A stretch of DNA of 64,000 nt from Rufibacter immobilis (GCF_003721565.1 NZ_RJJE01000009.1:434001-498000), one strand, 5' to 3'. Shown: positions 8,572 to 18,276, counted from the stretch's first letter. A program made the numbers and translations. Notes: generated by a model not told the origin, from the letters alone.

Positions 8572-8866
8572 GTGGGTGAAGCCCTTTTGAGCGTATTATG
8601 TGTACGTGGAGTTCCTGCCCTTGTGTTCTGCAGACGGTTTCCCTCCCAAGCCGCGCACAGCACTACCCACCCCACCTTTTTCTATCGGCTTGCCCTGCCA
8701 CTTTGCCCTTCAAGGCTACTTTAGGCCATTATGCTTGAAAATAATTATCTTATTATCAATAAATTATACCATATTTAGTTTTGTAACACCTTTCCGCGCC
8801 CCACTCCGTACTTATACGGGTTATTTCTTTCCATTTCGTACTTACTTTATCTCTACAGATCATTAC

Positions 8867-9763
8867 ATGACCGAGAAAACAGCACAGAAGATGCCGCAAC
8901 CCAAGGGCGGAAGGATGATCCCCAAGGGAAAACTGCTGGCTATTGGCGGAAAAGAGAGCAAAGACCTAGATGATAAATCAGAGGGCAAAGGCAAGAACAT
9001 TAATTTCATCAGTGAGCAGATTCTGAAGCGCTTTGTGGCCGAACTAAAAGGCGAAAACCCACTGGTGGCCGTGATCCCGACGGCTTCGCAGGAGCCCGAG
9101 TTGTCTGCCCAAGATTACGTGAAGGTCTTCTCTGAGCTGGGAGTTAAAAATATTCAGGTACTGGACATCCGCAACCGTCAGGACGCCGCGCAACCAGATC
9201 ATTTGGAGGTCATTAAGCAAGCCGCGGGCATCATGTTCACCGGAGGAGACCAGTTGCGCCTGACGGCCATCTTTGGGGGCACGGAGATCCTGAACCTCAT
9301 GAAAGAGCGTTACGCGTTCTCAGACATCATCATTGCCGGTACCAGCGCTGGGGCGGCCGCCTTATCTACCCCCATGATCTACGAGGGCGAATCACAGGGC
9401 GGCTATATCAAAGGCGATGTCCGGATCACGACCGGCCTTGAATTTCTGAAAGACGTAGCCATTGACACCCATTTCCTTACCCGCGGCCGCATTGTACGCA
9501 TGACGCAGGCCATCGCCACCAACCCAGAATGTATTGGCATTGGCCTGGAGGAAGACACCGCCATTTTAGTTACTCTGGGCGGGAATGTGGAAGTGGTAGG
9601 CAGCGGCCTGATTACCGTGGTAGACGGAATGGGCATCACGGAGACCAATATCTATGACATCCAGAACGGTGAGCCGTTCACCACCAAAGGCCTGCGGGTG
9701 CACCTATTAGGCGACGCAGACGAATACCTCATCCCCACCTACGCCCGCCTGCAGTTAAAATAA
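8867..9763 (+). CDS. cphB: Cyanophycinase (peptidase family S51)
   Basis: The start is taken as the ATG at 8867 (MTEKTAQKMPQPKGG), although the frame is open to 8600; this gives 298 residues, normal for cyanophycinase. The enzyme hydrolyses the arginine-aspartate storage polymer to beta-Asp-Arg dipeptides. The serine-nucleophile motif GTSAGAAAL has Ser160. Other family signatures are GGKESKD near residue 28, FTGGDQ (124-129), THFLTRGR (201-208) and GIGLEEDTA (224-232). No signal peptide is present, so it is cytosolic. No cyanophycin synthetase gene is in the window. An isoaspartyl peptidase that could finish the degradation is 14 kb away, but it carries a signal peptide. Confidence 0.92.
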   Translation: MTEKTAQKMPQPKGGRMIPKGKLLAIGGKESKDLDDKSEGKGKNINFISEQILKRFVAELKGENPLVAVIPTASQEPELSAQDYVKVFSELGVKNIQVLDIRNRQDAAQPDHLEVIKQAAGIMFTGGDQLRLTAIFGGTEILNLMKERYAFSDIIIAGTSAGAAALSTPMIYEGESQGGYIKGDVRITTGLEFLKDVAIDTHFLTRGRIVRMTQAIATNPECIGIGLEEDTAILVTLGGNVEVVGSGLITVVDGMGITETNIYDIQNGEPFTTKGLRVHLLGDADEYLIPTYARLQLK

Positions 9764-9814
9764 ACTTCCCGTTTAGGGGCTGTTTTTGGAAAAACAGCCC
9801 CTAAACGGGAAGTT
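9763..9814. repeat. Perfect 3'-end palindrome (25-base arms)
   Basis: AACTTCCCGTTTAGGGGCTG plus TTTTT, then GG, then the exact reverse complement. It starts on the last base of the cyanophycinase stop codon and ends about 20 bases from the stop of the convergent bestrophin gene, so both genes share it. Confidence 0.9.
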
Positions 9815-9834
9815 CGTCTCTGGGAAACCTACCG

Positions 9835-10761
9835 TTAGAGAATATAGAAGCTGGCTACTTTCTGCACAGCTGGCTTAGGTTGTTCCACTTCCTGCGGGTA
9901 CTCCCGCATCATCTGTTTCAGGTCGCGCTCAATGGTTTGGGCAATGGTGGTCACGGGGGTGTCAGTGGGTTTGTTCTCAAACGGGTCTTGCAGATGAATG
10001 GCCATCTTCTCAATAAGCAGGAAAGACGCCGCAATGGCCACTACCAAGGGCACCATCATCACTCCAAACACATCTATCACGCCAAATGGCAGCATCAGGA
10101 TGAAAAGGATTAAGGCCAGGTGGGTATAAAGGCTGTAGGTAGCCGGGAAAACCGTGTTCTTGATACGCTCGCAGCCTCCCATGGCGTCACAGAGGCGCGT
10201 AAGGGTACGGTCTATCTCCACCTGCTGGTATTTGTTTATCCAGCCTTCTTTGTACGCCTTCCGCAGGCTCTGCCCATGCAATTCCAGAAGTCCCACGGGC
10301 TTGTTGGTGTACTCCATGAGGTACATTTTCTGCTCACCAGGCATAAGTTTCTCAGCGTTTTGCCAAGGATCTACGCCCCGCAGGGACTGCCCCAAGGTGT
10401 AACACCAGGCAATCTGCCGCTTCACGAAGGTTTCTTTAAAGTACAGCGCCTCCACTGAATTATAGGGCGTCTCCACGAAGTTGAGAATCTGGCGGGCCAG
10501 GGTTCGGGAGTCATTCACAATAGCTCCCCACAGCGTACGGGCCTCCCACCAGCGGTCATACGCCTGGTTGGACCTGAACGCCAGCAACAACGACAAGATA
10601 GTTCCCAGCATGGCGGGCACCGCGATAGGAATAGAGATTCTGGTGAAATGGAAATTCACGTAGGCCACCGCCACCAGCACAGCGTATACCGCTACCAGCA
10701 TCACCTCTACTTTGATCTTTCCAAACACATATTTGATAGGGATATTCTTCTTCAGTAACAT
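9835..10761 (-). CDS. Bestrophin-like anion channel family protein (UPF0187)
   Basis: The 308-residue membrane protein has hydrophobic helices near residues 18-36, 43-62 and 210-250. Family signatures are SLLLAFRSNQAYDRWWEAR at about 57-75 and WGAIVNDSRT just after it. Bacterial bestrophin homologues form pentameric channels for monovalent ions. The C-terminal tail is hydrophilic and Pro/Gln-rich. It follows the small USP-like gene (10801-11262) on the same strand with a 39-base gap and is probably cotranscribed with it, so the small protein may regulate the channel or respond to the same stress (inference). Confidence 0.88.
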   Translation of the reverse strand: MLLKKNIPIKYVFGKIKVEVMLVAVYAVLVAVAYVNFHFTRISIPIAVPAMLGTILSLLLAFRSNQAYDRWWEARTLWGAIVNDSRTLARQILNFVETPYNSVEALYFKETFVKRQIAWCYTLGQSLRGVDPWQNAEKLMPGEQKMYLMEYTNKPVGLLELHGQSLRKAYKEGWINKYQQVEIDRTLTRLCDAMGGCERIKNTVFPATYSLYTHLALILFILMLPFGVIDVFGVMMVPLVVAIAASFLLIEKMAIHLQDPFENKPTDTPVTTIAQTIERDLKQMMREYPQEVEQPKPAVQKVASFYIL

Positions 10762-10800
10762 AGCCTTCTAGAATAATGGGTAAAAAATGAACCGGAACCA

Positions 10801-11262
10801 CTACAGCAGTTGCGCCATAGCTGGCTGGGGCTGGGGCACGCGGGGTGAGACAGAAATAAGAGGCAGGCCACACTTCTCCAGAAATGGCAAAGGGTCCTGG
10901 CTCAGGCGATCAATGGCCTCATGTTTGTAGTTGGCGGGCCACACAATGAATTCAGTCTTATTGGCTTTCAGGAAATTGCGGAAGGCCGCCATGGTAGTGC
11001 CGTAAAAGAAACAGTGCTCCACAGAGGCAATCTCGTCCAGCTCCTGTTTCAGCTGCGCACACTCCTGTAAGAAATGCCTGGACACCAGCTTCTTCTCCTG
11101 TCCCTCTCTAGGCAGCATGAGTAGGTCTGTGATGGAACCAGACAACCCCATAGCATGGAACAGCGTCACGTTCACCTGCAGCCCGGGGAAAGTTTGGGTT
11201 ACTTCGCGCAAGCAGCCCAGTGTGTCTTCTTTGAAATTGGAAGGGATCAAAATATGGGTCAT
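10801..11262 (-). CDS. Small universal-stress-protein-like protein
   Basis: The product has 153 residues. Its start MTHILIPSNFKEDTLGCL resembles the first strand of the UspA fold, and the middle region ending FIVWPANYKHEAIDRLSQDPLPFLEKCGLPLISVSP has the usual order of a helix followed by a last strand. The ATP-binding G-x2-G-x9-G-S/T motif of UspA is not evident, so it is probably a non-nucleotide-binding relative or a short divergent member. It lies directly upstream of the bestrophin gene on the same strand. A TAAGTTTG promoter element precedes it. Function is unknown. Confidence 0.65.
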   Translation of the reverse strand: MTHILIPSNFKEDTLGCLREVTQTFPGLQVNVTLFHAMGLSGSITDLLMLPREGQEKKLVSRHFLQECAQLKQELDEIASVEHCFFYGTTMAAFRNFLKANKTEFIVWPANYKHEAIDRLSQDPLPFLEKCGLPLISVSPRVPQPQPAMAQLL

Positions 11263-11728
11263 AGCATTTACTCAACTGATATAAGCAAACTTACGCCACG
11301 CCCATTAAGCCCATTTAAGAGCCGAATTAAAATCTAATTAGAATCAATCACAGGCTTTTAACACAATATTTATCTAACTAACTATCAAGAACTTAAATTT
11401 AATTAACACCTTATTATCTTATAAAACAATTGTTTTTGCCCCTGAATTAGAGCGAAATTCCCCTTAGAAAACCTAGCAGCAACTGCGTTTTAATCTGCTT
11501 TTAAGGAAAACGGTTAAACCGAATGGCAAAAAATACTTTTAAAGATGAGAATGGAGAAAGGAATCATGGCTTTTCTAACAAAACCTATCCTTCTTAGCTA
11601 AGGACGGCTTCCTTAAAACAGGACGAACTGGAACGGAAACTCTCCCTTCCCTACTCACACAATTGTTACGTCTTGAGACAGATTTTTAATCCTGGCGGAT
11701 TATAGGAGGAAGACTTTGGAACGAGCGA
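11263..11728. other. AT-rich gene-free stretch
   Basis: I see no gene here. It is more AT-rich than its surroundings and contains many TTAA/TTAATT runs. It holds the promoter of the USP-like gene at its left end, and the histidine kinase stop is at its right end. No palindrome of the common family occurs in it. Confidence 0.6.
11286..11293 (-). promoter_or_regulatory. -7 promoter element for the USP-like gene
   Basis: Read on the minus strand, TAAGTTTG is an exact TAnnTTTG match about 24 bases upstream of the ATG. A TTTG at -33 is not seen. Confidence 0.45.
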
Positions 11729-13102
11729 TCAAACTAAACTCGCTTGCGCGGTTGGCAGCAGGACCCGTATCTCTGTTCCCGCGCCCTCCCGGGTATTAAT
11801 GCCAATGCTTCCTTTGTGCAGCCGGATAATATTGAGCGACAGCGGCAAACCTACACCGTGGCCCTCAAAGTTTGAAGTGTTGGAGGCCCTGAAGAAGGGC
11901 ACGAAGATGTAAGACAGTTCCTGCTCCGGAATCCCGATTCCCTTGTCCTGCACTACAATCACCAACATGTCTTTCTCGCTCTGCAACCCAATCACCACTT
12001 CCTGGTTGTTAGAGTATTTGCAGGCGTTCATGACAATGTTACTGATGGCCAGTTTGAGCAGATTGATATTGCCCAGCACCTGCAATTGCGCCTCTTCGGT
12101 GGGCAATTGGCTGAAATCCATCCGGATGTTGCTTTCGGGGTACAGCTGATCAGTAGATTCCTTTACCAGCCACAGAAGCTCATCAATCCGGACCACCTCC
12201 CAGTTCTGCTTTTTGCCATCAAACCCGCTCTGGGCCATCCCCAGGAGGCTGGTCAGGATGTCTTTCAGGACATCGGCCTCATGCAAAATCACCTCCAAAG
12301 CTTTCCGCTGGGTAGCCGACAAGCCTTCGCTGGCTAAGGTCAACTCTGCCTCTCCTTTGATGATGGTGAGCGGGGTGCGCAGCTCATGTGAGGCATTGCT
12401 CACAAAATTGTTCTGGGTTTCAAAGGCGGTCTCCAGACGCGTGAGCATGTCGTTGAAGGTCTGTTCTAACTCAGCCAGCTCATCATTGCCTTTGCGGGGC
12501 GGCAGCCTCTGGTTCAGGTTCTCTACTGAAATTCCCCGCACCTCCCTAATCATATCCCGCACCGGTTTGAACGTATGTCGCGTGAACCGGAGCCCAATGA
12601 CATAGACAACGCCAATGGAGAGAATGAACCCAATGAGAAGAATCTTGGAAAGGCGGTTCAATTCATCCAGCCAATATGGGTCTTGGGCAGACACCACTAC
12701 CAGATACGCCTTGCCCTTGACCTTTTGCAACTGCCCCACATAGAATGTATGGTCTTCCCTATAACGCCCCTTTCCGTTTTGAAGGATGTCTGTGATGAGC
12801 GCCTGCGGAAGGTGGCTGTTTTTCAGTTTTTCCTGCCGACTTTGGTCCGGCACTTCCAGCAGGTATTCTCTCTCGGCGGGCAGTTTCTCCAGATAGGCCT
12901 GCCGCATTTGGCGCACCAAGGCAGCGTCTCGGGTAAAATTGAGGTGCAGGTCAGAAGCAATGTTCACCCGCGTCTCCAGCCGTTGGTAGAAATCTTCAAA
13001 GGCGTAGTGGTTGGTGAAGAAATAGATAAAACCACTGAATACCAGAATCACCAGTGAGGTAAGCGCAGAGAAAAGCAGGGTGGCCCTGGTCTGGATTTTC
13101 AT
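11729..13102 (-). CDS. Two-component sensor histidine kinase (HAMP, HisKA, HATPase_c)
   Basis: The 457-residue inner-membrane kinase has transmembrane helices at about residues 8-30 and 153-171 enclosing a ~120-residue periplasmic sensor region. A HAMP linker follows (about 175-226). The dimerisation box ASHELRTP has the phospho-acceptor His239, and the ATPase domain is marked by NACKYS, DKGIGIP and GHGVGLPLS. All catalytic motifs look intact. Its ATG overlaps the end of the response regulator gene (ATGA), so the pair is one operon. The ligand is unknown. Regulators of this layout (CusS/ArlS-like) often handle metal or envelope stress, but nothing nearby proves that. Confidence 0.93.
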   Translation of the reverse strand: MKIQTRATLLFSALTSLVILVFSGFIYFFTNHYAFEDFYQRLETRVNIASDLHLNFTRDAALVRQMRQAYLEKLPAEREYLLEVPDQSRQEKLKNSHLPQALITDILQNGKGRYREDHTFYVGQLQKVKGKAYLVVVSAQDPYWLDELNRLSKILLIGFILSIGVVYVIGLRFTRHTFKPVRDMIREVRGISVENLNQRLPPRKGNDELAELEQTFNDMLTRLETAFETQNNFVSNASHELRTPLTIIKGEAELTLASEGLSATQRKALEVILHEADVLKDILTSLLGMAQSGFDGKKQNWEVVRIDELLWLVKESTDQLYPESNIRMDFSQLPTEEAQLQVLGNINLLKLAISNIVMNACKYSNNQEVVIGLQSEKDMLVIVVQDKGIGIPEQELSYIFVPFFRASNTSNFEGHGVGLPLSLNIIRLHKGSIGINTREGAGTEIRVLLPTAQASLV

Positions 13103-13794
13103 GCGGCCTCCCCATTTTTAAGCACGTACCCCATGCCAATGACGGTATGGATCAGCTTAGGTTGAAAATCACGGTCCAGTTTCTTCCGTAGATAATTGAT
13201 GTACACATCTACCACATTGGTGCCCATGTTGAAGTCAATGTTCCAGACATGCTCCAGAATCTCAATTCTGGAAAGCACCAGGTTAGTGCGCTGAGCTAAA
13301 AACTCCAACAGCCTGAACTCTGTGGCGGTAAGCGTAATGGATTGGCCGCTGCGGGTCACAGTCTTGCTCTGGGTGTTGATTTCCAAATCAGCGATGGTAA
13401 TGAGGTGTTTGGGGGAAACTGGTACGTTCTGGAGCCTGCGCGCCATCGTTCTGATGCGGGCACTCAGTTCAGCGAAATTGAAGGGTTTACTTAGATAACC
13501 GTCTGCCCCGCTGTCTAGCCCCATCACTATGTTCTCCGGCGAATCCAGCGCCGTAAGCATGAGAATGGGGGTTTTGCTATCCTGTTCCCGCAGTTTTTTA
13601 CAAACCTCCAACCCGCTCATCTCCGGCAGCATGATGTCCAGAATGATTACGTCAAAGCCGAAGGCCAGCGCCATCTCCAGCCCCATGGGGCCGCTCATGG
13701 CCACACTCACCTGATAACCTTCTTCCTTCAGGCCGCGCTGCAGCATGGCCGCCAAAGAAGGTTCGTCTTCCACCAAAAGTATCTTCAGCCCCAT
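13099..13794 (-). CDS. OmpR/PhoB-family response regulator
   Basis: The protein of 231 residues has a receiver domain (1-120) with the acidic pair Glu9/Asp10, phospho-acceptor Asp53 in VIILDIMLPEMSG and the conserved Lys in YLSKPF. A winged-helix DNA-binding domain follows (about 130-228; TATEFRLLEFLAQ, NVVDVYINYLRKK). It is transcribed first, followed with a 4-base overlap by its histidine kinase. A good Bacteroidota promoter lies upstream (13817-13848). Target genes are not identifiable. Confidence in the family is very high. Confidence 0.95.
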   Translation of the reverse strand: MGLKILLVEDEPSLAAMLQRGLKEEGYQVSVAMSGPMGLEMALAFGFDVIILDIMLPEMSGLEVCKKLREQDSKTPILMLTALDSPENIVMGLDSGADGYLSKPFNFAELSARIRTMARRLQNVPVSPKHLITIADLEINTQSKTVTRSGQSITLTATEFRLLEFLAQRTNLVLSRIEILEHVWNIDFNMGTNVVDVYINYLRKKLDRDFQPKLIHTVIGMGYVLKNGEAA

Positions 13795-13816
13795 AGGAAT
13801 TGCTTAGTCCGTGTGT

Positions 13817-13848
13817 CAAAAATAGTTGCTGAAGAACAACAAGCCAAA
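13817..13848 (-). promoter_or_regulatory. Promoter of the two-component operon
   Basis: On the minus strand TTTG (13848-13845), a 20-base spacer and TATTTTTG (13824-13817) fit the Bacteroidota -33/-7 pattern. The -7 element is about 23 bases before the response regulator ATG. Confidence 0.55.
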
Positions 13849-13994
13849 GCAGCCTTTGTTTGCCCGTCCCTTTCTACCCCTCAAAAAGCAAATTTGATGT
13901 ACGTACGCAGACAAAATAAAATCAGCTTTCGGCTTGCCAGTGGCAGTACCGCTGCCGGACCAGTTACTGATGAAGGTTGTTGGTTGTGGAATGA

Positions 13995-14033
13995 CGTTTA
14001 GGGGCTGTTTTTCTAAAAACGGCCCCTAAACAG
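13995..14033. repeat. 3'-end palindrome after the DUF3817 gene
   Basis: CGTTTAGGGGCTGTTTTT, CT, then AAAAACGGCCCCTAAACAG, with one mismatch in the stem. It ends a few bases from the DUF3817 stop codon. Confidence 0.8.
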
Positions 14034-14036
14034 ATT

Positions 14037-14345
14037 TTACCGGGCAGGCTTGTCGTTGGCTATTTTCTTGTCAAAGTAGAACGACCCGAAAGGGATCAAG
14101 GACCAGAAGAAGGCCGCGGCCGCTTTCTTGAAAGACCAACGGTACTCCACCCACACCTGCAGCAACAGGAACGCGAACAGCACAAACAACACGCCGTGGG
14201 CCATGCCTGGGTAACGCACCGCTTTCTCCATACCTCCCAGGTACTTCATGGGCATGGCAATGAACAACAGAATGAGATAGGAAATACCTTCAATAAAGGC
14301 GATGAGCCGGAAGCGGCCCAGGGAAGTATTCAACGGGAAACTCAT
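14037..14345 (-). CDS. DUF3817 small membrane protein
   Basis: The product is 102 residues. It starts MSFPLNTSLGRFRLIAFIEG and has three hydrophobic helices (about 12-32, 46-64, 76-92). The family signature EGISYLILLFIAMPMKY and the PGMAHGVLF motif are present. DUF3817 proteins are small inner-membrane proteins of unknown biochemical role. It is a lone gene between a palindrome and the divergent dnaE gene. The family call is firm; no function is offered. Confidence 0.85.
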   Translation of the reverse strand: MSFPLNTSLGRFRLIAFIEGISYLILLFIAMPMKYLGGMEKAVRYPGMAHGVLFVLFAFLLLQVWVEYRWSFKKAAAAFFWSLIPFGSFYFDKKIANDKPAR

Positions 14346-14545
14346 AAAAATTTGATTAGCTGATGCAAAGGTACGCCACCGGCTTAAATTACTTCCCTTC
14401 TAACGCAAGAACCTGCTAACATAGTGTAAACCCTATTTTAACACATGCTTCCCCGCGTTTCTGGTTTGGGCCTGATTTACAGAAAACAAGCGCTAAACGC
14501 CCTTTACAGGCGCAACTTTTAGTCCTGCTTCCGGTGTTTTCTTCG

Positions 14546-14553
14546 TATCTTCG
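14546..14553 (+). promoter_or_regulatory. Likely -7 element of the dnaE promoter
   Basis: TATCTTCG differs from TAnnTTTG at one base and lies 80 bases before the GTG start. The same TATCTTCG octamer precedes the minus-strand gene at 20069-22009, which supports it as a local variant of the -7 element. Confidence 0.4.
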
Positions 14554-14632
14554 TAGTCCGTTTCGGCGGGAATTTGGGGTGGCTTTCTGGTCATTCCTCA
14601 TTCATAATTCTCAATTCTTAATTACCGCTTCC

Positions 14633-17600
14633 GTGCCAGATTTTTCCCACCTCCATACCCACACCCAGTACTCCTTGCTAGACGGGGCCGCCAGCATTGG
14701 CGCGCTCATGAAAAAGGCCCAGGCCGACGGCATGAAAGCCGTGGCCATGACCGACCACGGCAACATGTTCGGGGCGTTCAACTTCGTGGCCGAGGCCAAC
14801 AAGTACAACGTGAAACCCATTGTGGGCTGCGAGTTTTACCTGGTGGAAGACCGGCACCAGAAGAGTTTCTCTAAAGAACAGAAAGATGTACGCCACCACC
14901 AGTTGCTCTTGGCCAAAGACCAGGAAGGCTACCAGAACCTGGCCAAGCTCTGCTCCTACTCCTATATTGACGGCCTCTACAGCAAATGGCCCCGCATTGA
15001 CAAGGAACTGCTGGTGAAATACCACAAAGGCCTCATTGCCACCAGTTGCTGCATTGGCGCCGAGTTGCCGCAGGCCATTCTGTGGAAAGGCGAAGAAGAA
15101 GCCGAAAAGCTGTTGAAGTGGTGGCTGGATTTATTCGGCGACGATTTCTACATTGAGATTCAGCGCCACGGCCTCATGAACATTGACGGCACCGGCATGT
15201 CTCAGGAAGACGTGAACCAGGTGCTGCTCAAGTGGGCCATCAAGTATAACGTGAAAGTCATTTGTACCAATGACTCGCACTACGTAGACCAAACCGACTG
15301 GAGCGCGCATGATATTCTGTTGTGCGTAAATACCGGTGAGCAGCAGAGCGTGCCTGTGGGCGACTTCAGGACGAACTACTTCCGGTTGATGAGCGGCCGC
15401 GGCGAAGTGATTTATGACACCTTAGATAATATTCGGCAGAGTTACAGCCACGACGAGAACGTGCGCCGCATGCTTTACCGCATTGACGAAGAACTGCAGA
15501 AACCACGCCCGGCTGACCGCTTCGGCTTCCCCAACGACCAGTTCTATTTCAAGTCTCAGGCCGAAATGAACGAGCTGTTCAAGGACGTTCCTTTTGCCGT
15601 AGACAACACCAACGAGATTGTAGACAAAATCACGCCACCCAAGCTGCAGCGCGATATCCTGTTGCCCAACTTCCCGCTCCCTCCGGAGCACCCTACCGCC
15701 GATTTATTCCTGCGCCACCTCACCTTTGAGGGCGCTAAGAAGCGGTACATTGACATTACCCCTGAGGTAGAGGAACGCCTGAACTACGAGCTGGGCATCA
15801 TTGAGACCATGGGTTTTGCCGGGTATTTCTTGATCGTACAGGACTTCATCAACAAAGGCCGTGACATGGGGGTGGCCGTAGGTCCGGGCCGGGGTTCGGC
15901 GGCGGGTTCTGCCGTGGCGTACTGCGTGGGGATCACCAACATTGACCCCATCAAGTACTCGCTGCTGTTCGAGCGTTTCCTGAATCCGGAGCGGGTATCC
16001 ATGCCCGATATTGATATTGACTTTGATGACGTGAACCGCCAGCGCGTGATTGACTACGTGGTAGACAAGTACGGCAAAACGCAGGTGGCCCAGATCATCA
16101 CCTTCGGTACCATGGCTGCCAAATCGTCTATCAAAGACGTAGCCCGCGCCCTTGATTTACCGTTGTCAGAAGCGAACGAACTGGCAAAACTGGTCCCCGA
16201 AGTACCGGGCACTACGCTAGCCAAGGCCTTTATGGAGTCTCCGGAACTGGCTGCGTTTAGAGAAGGGAACGACCTGAAAGGTGAAACCCTTCGGCTCGCT
16301 GAAAAACTGGAAGGCTCCGTGCGGAACACCGGTATTCACGCGGCGGGCGTGATCATCGCGCCAGATGACATCACCAACTACATACCGGTGTCTACCTCCA
16401 AGGACTCTGACTTGTTGGTGACGCAGTTTGACGGGAAGGTGATTGAGAGCGCGGGCATGCTGAAGATGGACTTTTTGGGCCTGAAAACCCTCTCCATACT
16501 GAAAGACGCCATGGCCCTCATCAAGCGGAATCACGGGGTGGAGATTGACATTGACAACATTCCGCTGGACGATGAGAAAACCTACGCCCTCTACCAGCGC
16601 GGCGATACCATCGGGACGTTCCAGTTCGAGTCTGAGGGCATGCGCATGTACCTCAAAGACCTGAAACCCACCAATATTGAGGACTTAATTGCCATGAACG
16701 CCTTGTACCGTCCGGGCCCGATGCAGTTCATCCCGAACTTCATTAACCGGAAGCAAGGCAAGGAGGAAGTGGAATACCCGCATGACCTGCTGGAACCTAT
16801 CCTGAAGAATACCTACGGAATCATGGTGTACCAGGAGCAGATTATGCAAACGGCCCAAATTCTGGCGGGCTACTCTCTGGGTGGTGCCGACTTGCTGCGC
16901 CGTGCGATGGGTAAGAAGGACATGAAGAAGATGGCTCAGGAGCGCGAGAAATTCGTGGCCGGTGCCAAAGAGATTCATAACATTCCGGCCAAGCACGCCT
17001 CTGAGGTGTTTGACGTGATGGAGAAGTTCGCGCAGTACGGCTTCAACCGCTCGCACTCCGCCGCTTACTCCGTAGTCGCTTACCAGACCGGTTACCTCAA
17101 GGCGCACTACCCTGCGGAATACATGGCCGCGGTGCTCACCCACAACATGAACGACATCAAAAAGGTGACGTTCTTTATTGAGGAGGCGCGCAAGCAGCAG
17201 ATTCAGGTATTGGGGCCCGATGTGAACGAATCCATCCACCAGTTCAACGTGAACCAGCAGGGGCAAATCCGTTTCGGGATGGGCGCTGTGAAAGGCACTG
17301 GTGAAGCCGCCGTGGAAGCCATCATTGAGGAACGCGAAAAGAACGGCCCGTACACCGATATTTTTGACTTCGCGAAGCGCGTGAACCTGCGCGCCGTGAA
17401 CAAAAAGACATTTGAAAGTCTTGCCCAAGCCGGTGCTTTTGATTCGTTTGAACGCTACCACCGCGCCCAATATCTGGAAACCCCAGAAGGTGAAAGCATC
17501 AACCTGATTGAAAAGGCCGTTCGCTTCGGGAACCAGTTCCAGGCCGAGAAAAATGCTGCCCAGCAGTCGCTCTTCGGAGGAGGCGGAGCCGTGGACATGC

Positions 17601-18268
17601 CGCTGCCCAAAGTACCAGACGTGCAGCCCTGGACCCTGACGGAAATGCTGCGCCGCGAGAAGGAAGTAATTGGTTTCTACCTCTCCGGACATCCACTAGA
17701 CCAGTTCAAGCTGGAGATTGACTCTTATTGCACCTGTAGTCTGGACCGCATTGCCGAATTCAAGAACCGCGATGTGAATGTGGCCGGCATTGTGAGCAAC
17801 GTGGTGGTACGCACCGGTAAAAATGGCAACCCGTTCATGCTCTTCTCTTTTGAAGACTATGACAATACCATGGGTTTGGCGCTGTTCGGCGAAGACTTCG
17901 TGAAGTTCTCACCGTACATCAAAGAAGGCATGTACCTGTTCATCCGGGCAAAAGTAACCCTGCGCTATAAGTCTGAAGACCAGTGGGAATTGAAGCCTGT
18001 CTCTATGCAACTACTCAGTGACGTGGCCGATAAAATGGCCAAAGGCGTGCGCATGGACATTGACATCCGGAACATCAACGCCCTGCTCATTGACCGCCTG
18101 GAGGAAGCCGCCATCAACAGCCCCGGCCAGAAGAAACTGGAACTGGTCTTAACCGAACCCGGCGAACGATTAACGGTGGAACTGTTCTCCCGCCGTTACC
18201 GCATTGACCCAAAGGCGTTCTTGCAGAACGTGAAGGATTTGGAGGTGGCTACTTGCCAGTTGATATAG
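14633..18268 (+). CDS. dnaE: DNA polymerase III subunit alpha
   Basis: The replicative polymerase subunit starts at a GTG (VPDFSHLHTHTQYSLLDG), where homology begins; upstream in-frame codons are not conserved-looking. The length is 1211 residues, normal for DnaE. The N-terminal PHP domain shows HTHTQYS and MTDHGNMFG. The catalytic palm carries PDIDIDFDD at about residues 457-465. GRGSAAGSAVAY, the finger region ending RRAMGKKD, and a C-terminal OB-fold region (VNVAGIVSNV and following) are also present. It is a lone gene with its own promoter; degenerate repeats and hairpins follow the stop. Confidence 0.97.
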   Translation: MPDFSHLHTHTQYSLLDGAASIGALMKKAQADGMKAVAMTDHGNMFGAFNFVAEANKYNVKPIVGCEFYLVEDRHQKSFSKEQKDVRHHQLLLAKDQEGYQNLAKLCSYSYIDGLYSKWPRIDKELLVKYHKGLIATSCCIGAELPQAILWKGEEEAEKLLKWWLDLFGDDFYIEIQRHGLMNIDGTGMSQEDVNQVLLKWAIKYNVKVICTNDSHYVDQTDWSAHDILLCVNTGEQQSVPVGDFRTNYFRLMSGRGEVIYDTLDNIRQSYSHDENVRRMLYRIDEELQKPRPADRFGFPNDQFYFKSQAEMNELFKDVPFAVDNTNEIVDKITPPKLQRDILLPNFPLPPEHPTADLFLRHLTFEGAKKRYIDITPEVEERLNYELGIIETMGFAGYFLIVQDFINKGRDMGVAVGPGRGSAAGSAVAYCVGITNIDPIKYSLLFERFLNPERVSMPDIDIDFDDVNRQRVIDYVVDKYGKTQVAQIITFGTMAAKSSIKDVARALDLPLSEANELAKLVPEVPGTTLAKAFMESPELAAFREGNDLKGETLRLAEKLEGSVRNTGIHAAGVIIAPDDITNYIPVSTSKDSDLLVTQFDGKVIESAGMLKMDFLGLKTLSILKDAMALIKRNHGVEIDIDNIPLDDEKTYALYQRGDTIGTFQFESEGMRMYLKDLKPTNIEDLIAMNALYRPGPMQFIPNFINRKQGKEEVEYPHDLLEPILKNTYGIMVYQEQIMQTAQILAGYSLGGADLLRRAMGKKDMKKMAQEREKFVAGAKEIHNIPAKHASEVFDVMEKFAQYGFNRSHSAAYSVVAYQTGYLKAHYPAEYMAAVLTHNMNDIKKVTFFIEEARKQQIQVLGPDVNESIHQFNVNQQGQIRFGMGAVKGTGEAAVEAIIEEREKNGPYTDIFDFAKRVNLRAVNKKTFESLAQAGAFDSFERYHRAQYLETPEGESINLIEKAVRFGNQFQAEKNAAQQSLFGGGGAVDMPLPKVPDVQPWTLTEMLRREKEVIGFYLSGHPLDQFKLEIDSYCTCSLDRIAEFKNRDVNVAGIVSNVVVRTGKNGNPFMLFSFEDYDNTMGLALFGEDFVKFSPYIKEGMYLFIRAKVTLRYKSEDQWELKPVSMQLLSDVADKMAKGVRMDIDIRNINALLIDRLEEAAINSPGQKKLELVLTEPGERLTVELFSRRYRIDPKAFLQNVKDLEVATCQLI

Positions 18269-18276
18269 CTTCGCGG

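Noticed and set aside
9763-9814. Reading the palindromes as plain rho-independent terminators
   Set aside because: The T-run lies inside the 5' arm and none follows the 3' arm; true terminators with separate hairpins are present beside several copies, so another or additional role is more likely.
13813-14001. A 62-residue plus-strand frame before the DUF3817 gene
   Set aside because: It overlaps the two-component promoter and runs into a palindrome; the sequence has no domain-like features.
16685-17692. A 335-residue open frame antisense to dnaE
   Set aside because: The plus-strand frame is unmistakably DnaE; the antisense frame has no recognisable motif and exists because of GC-rich codon bias.
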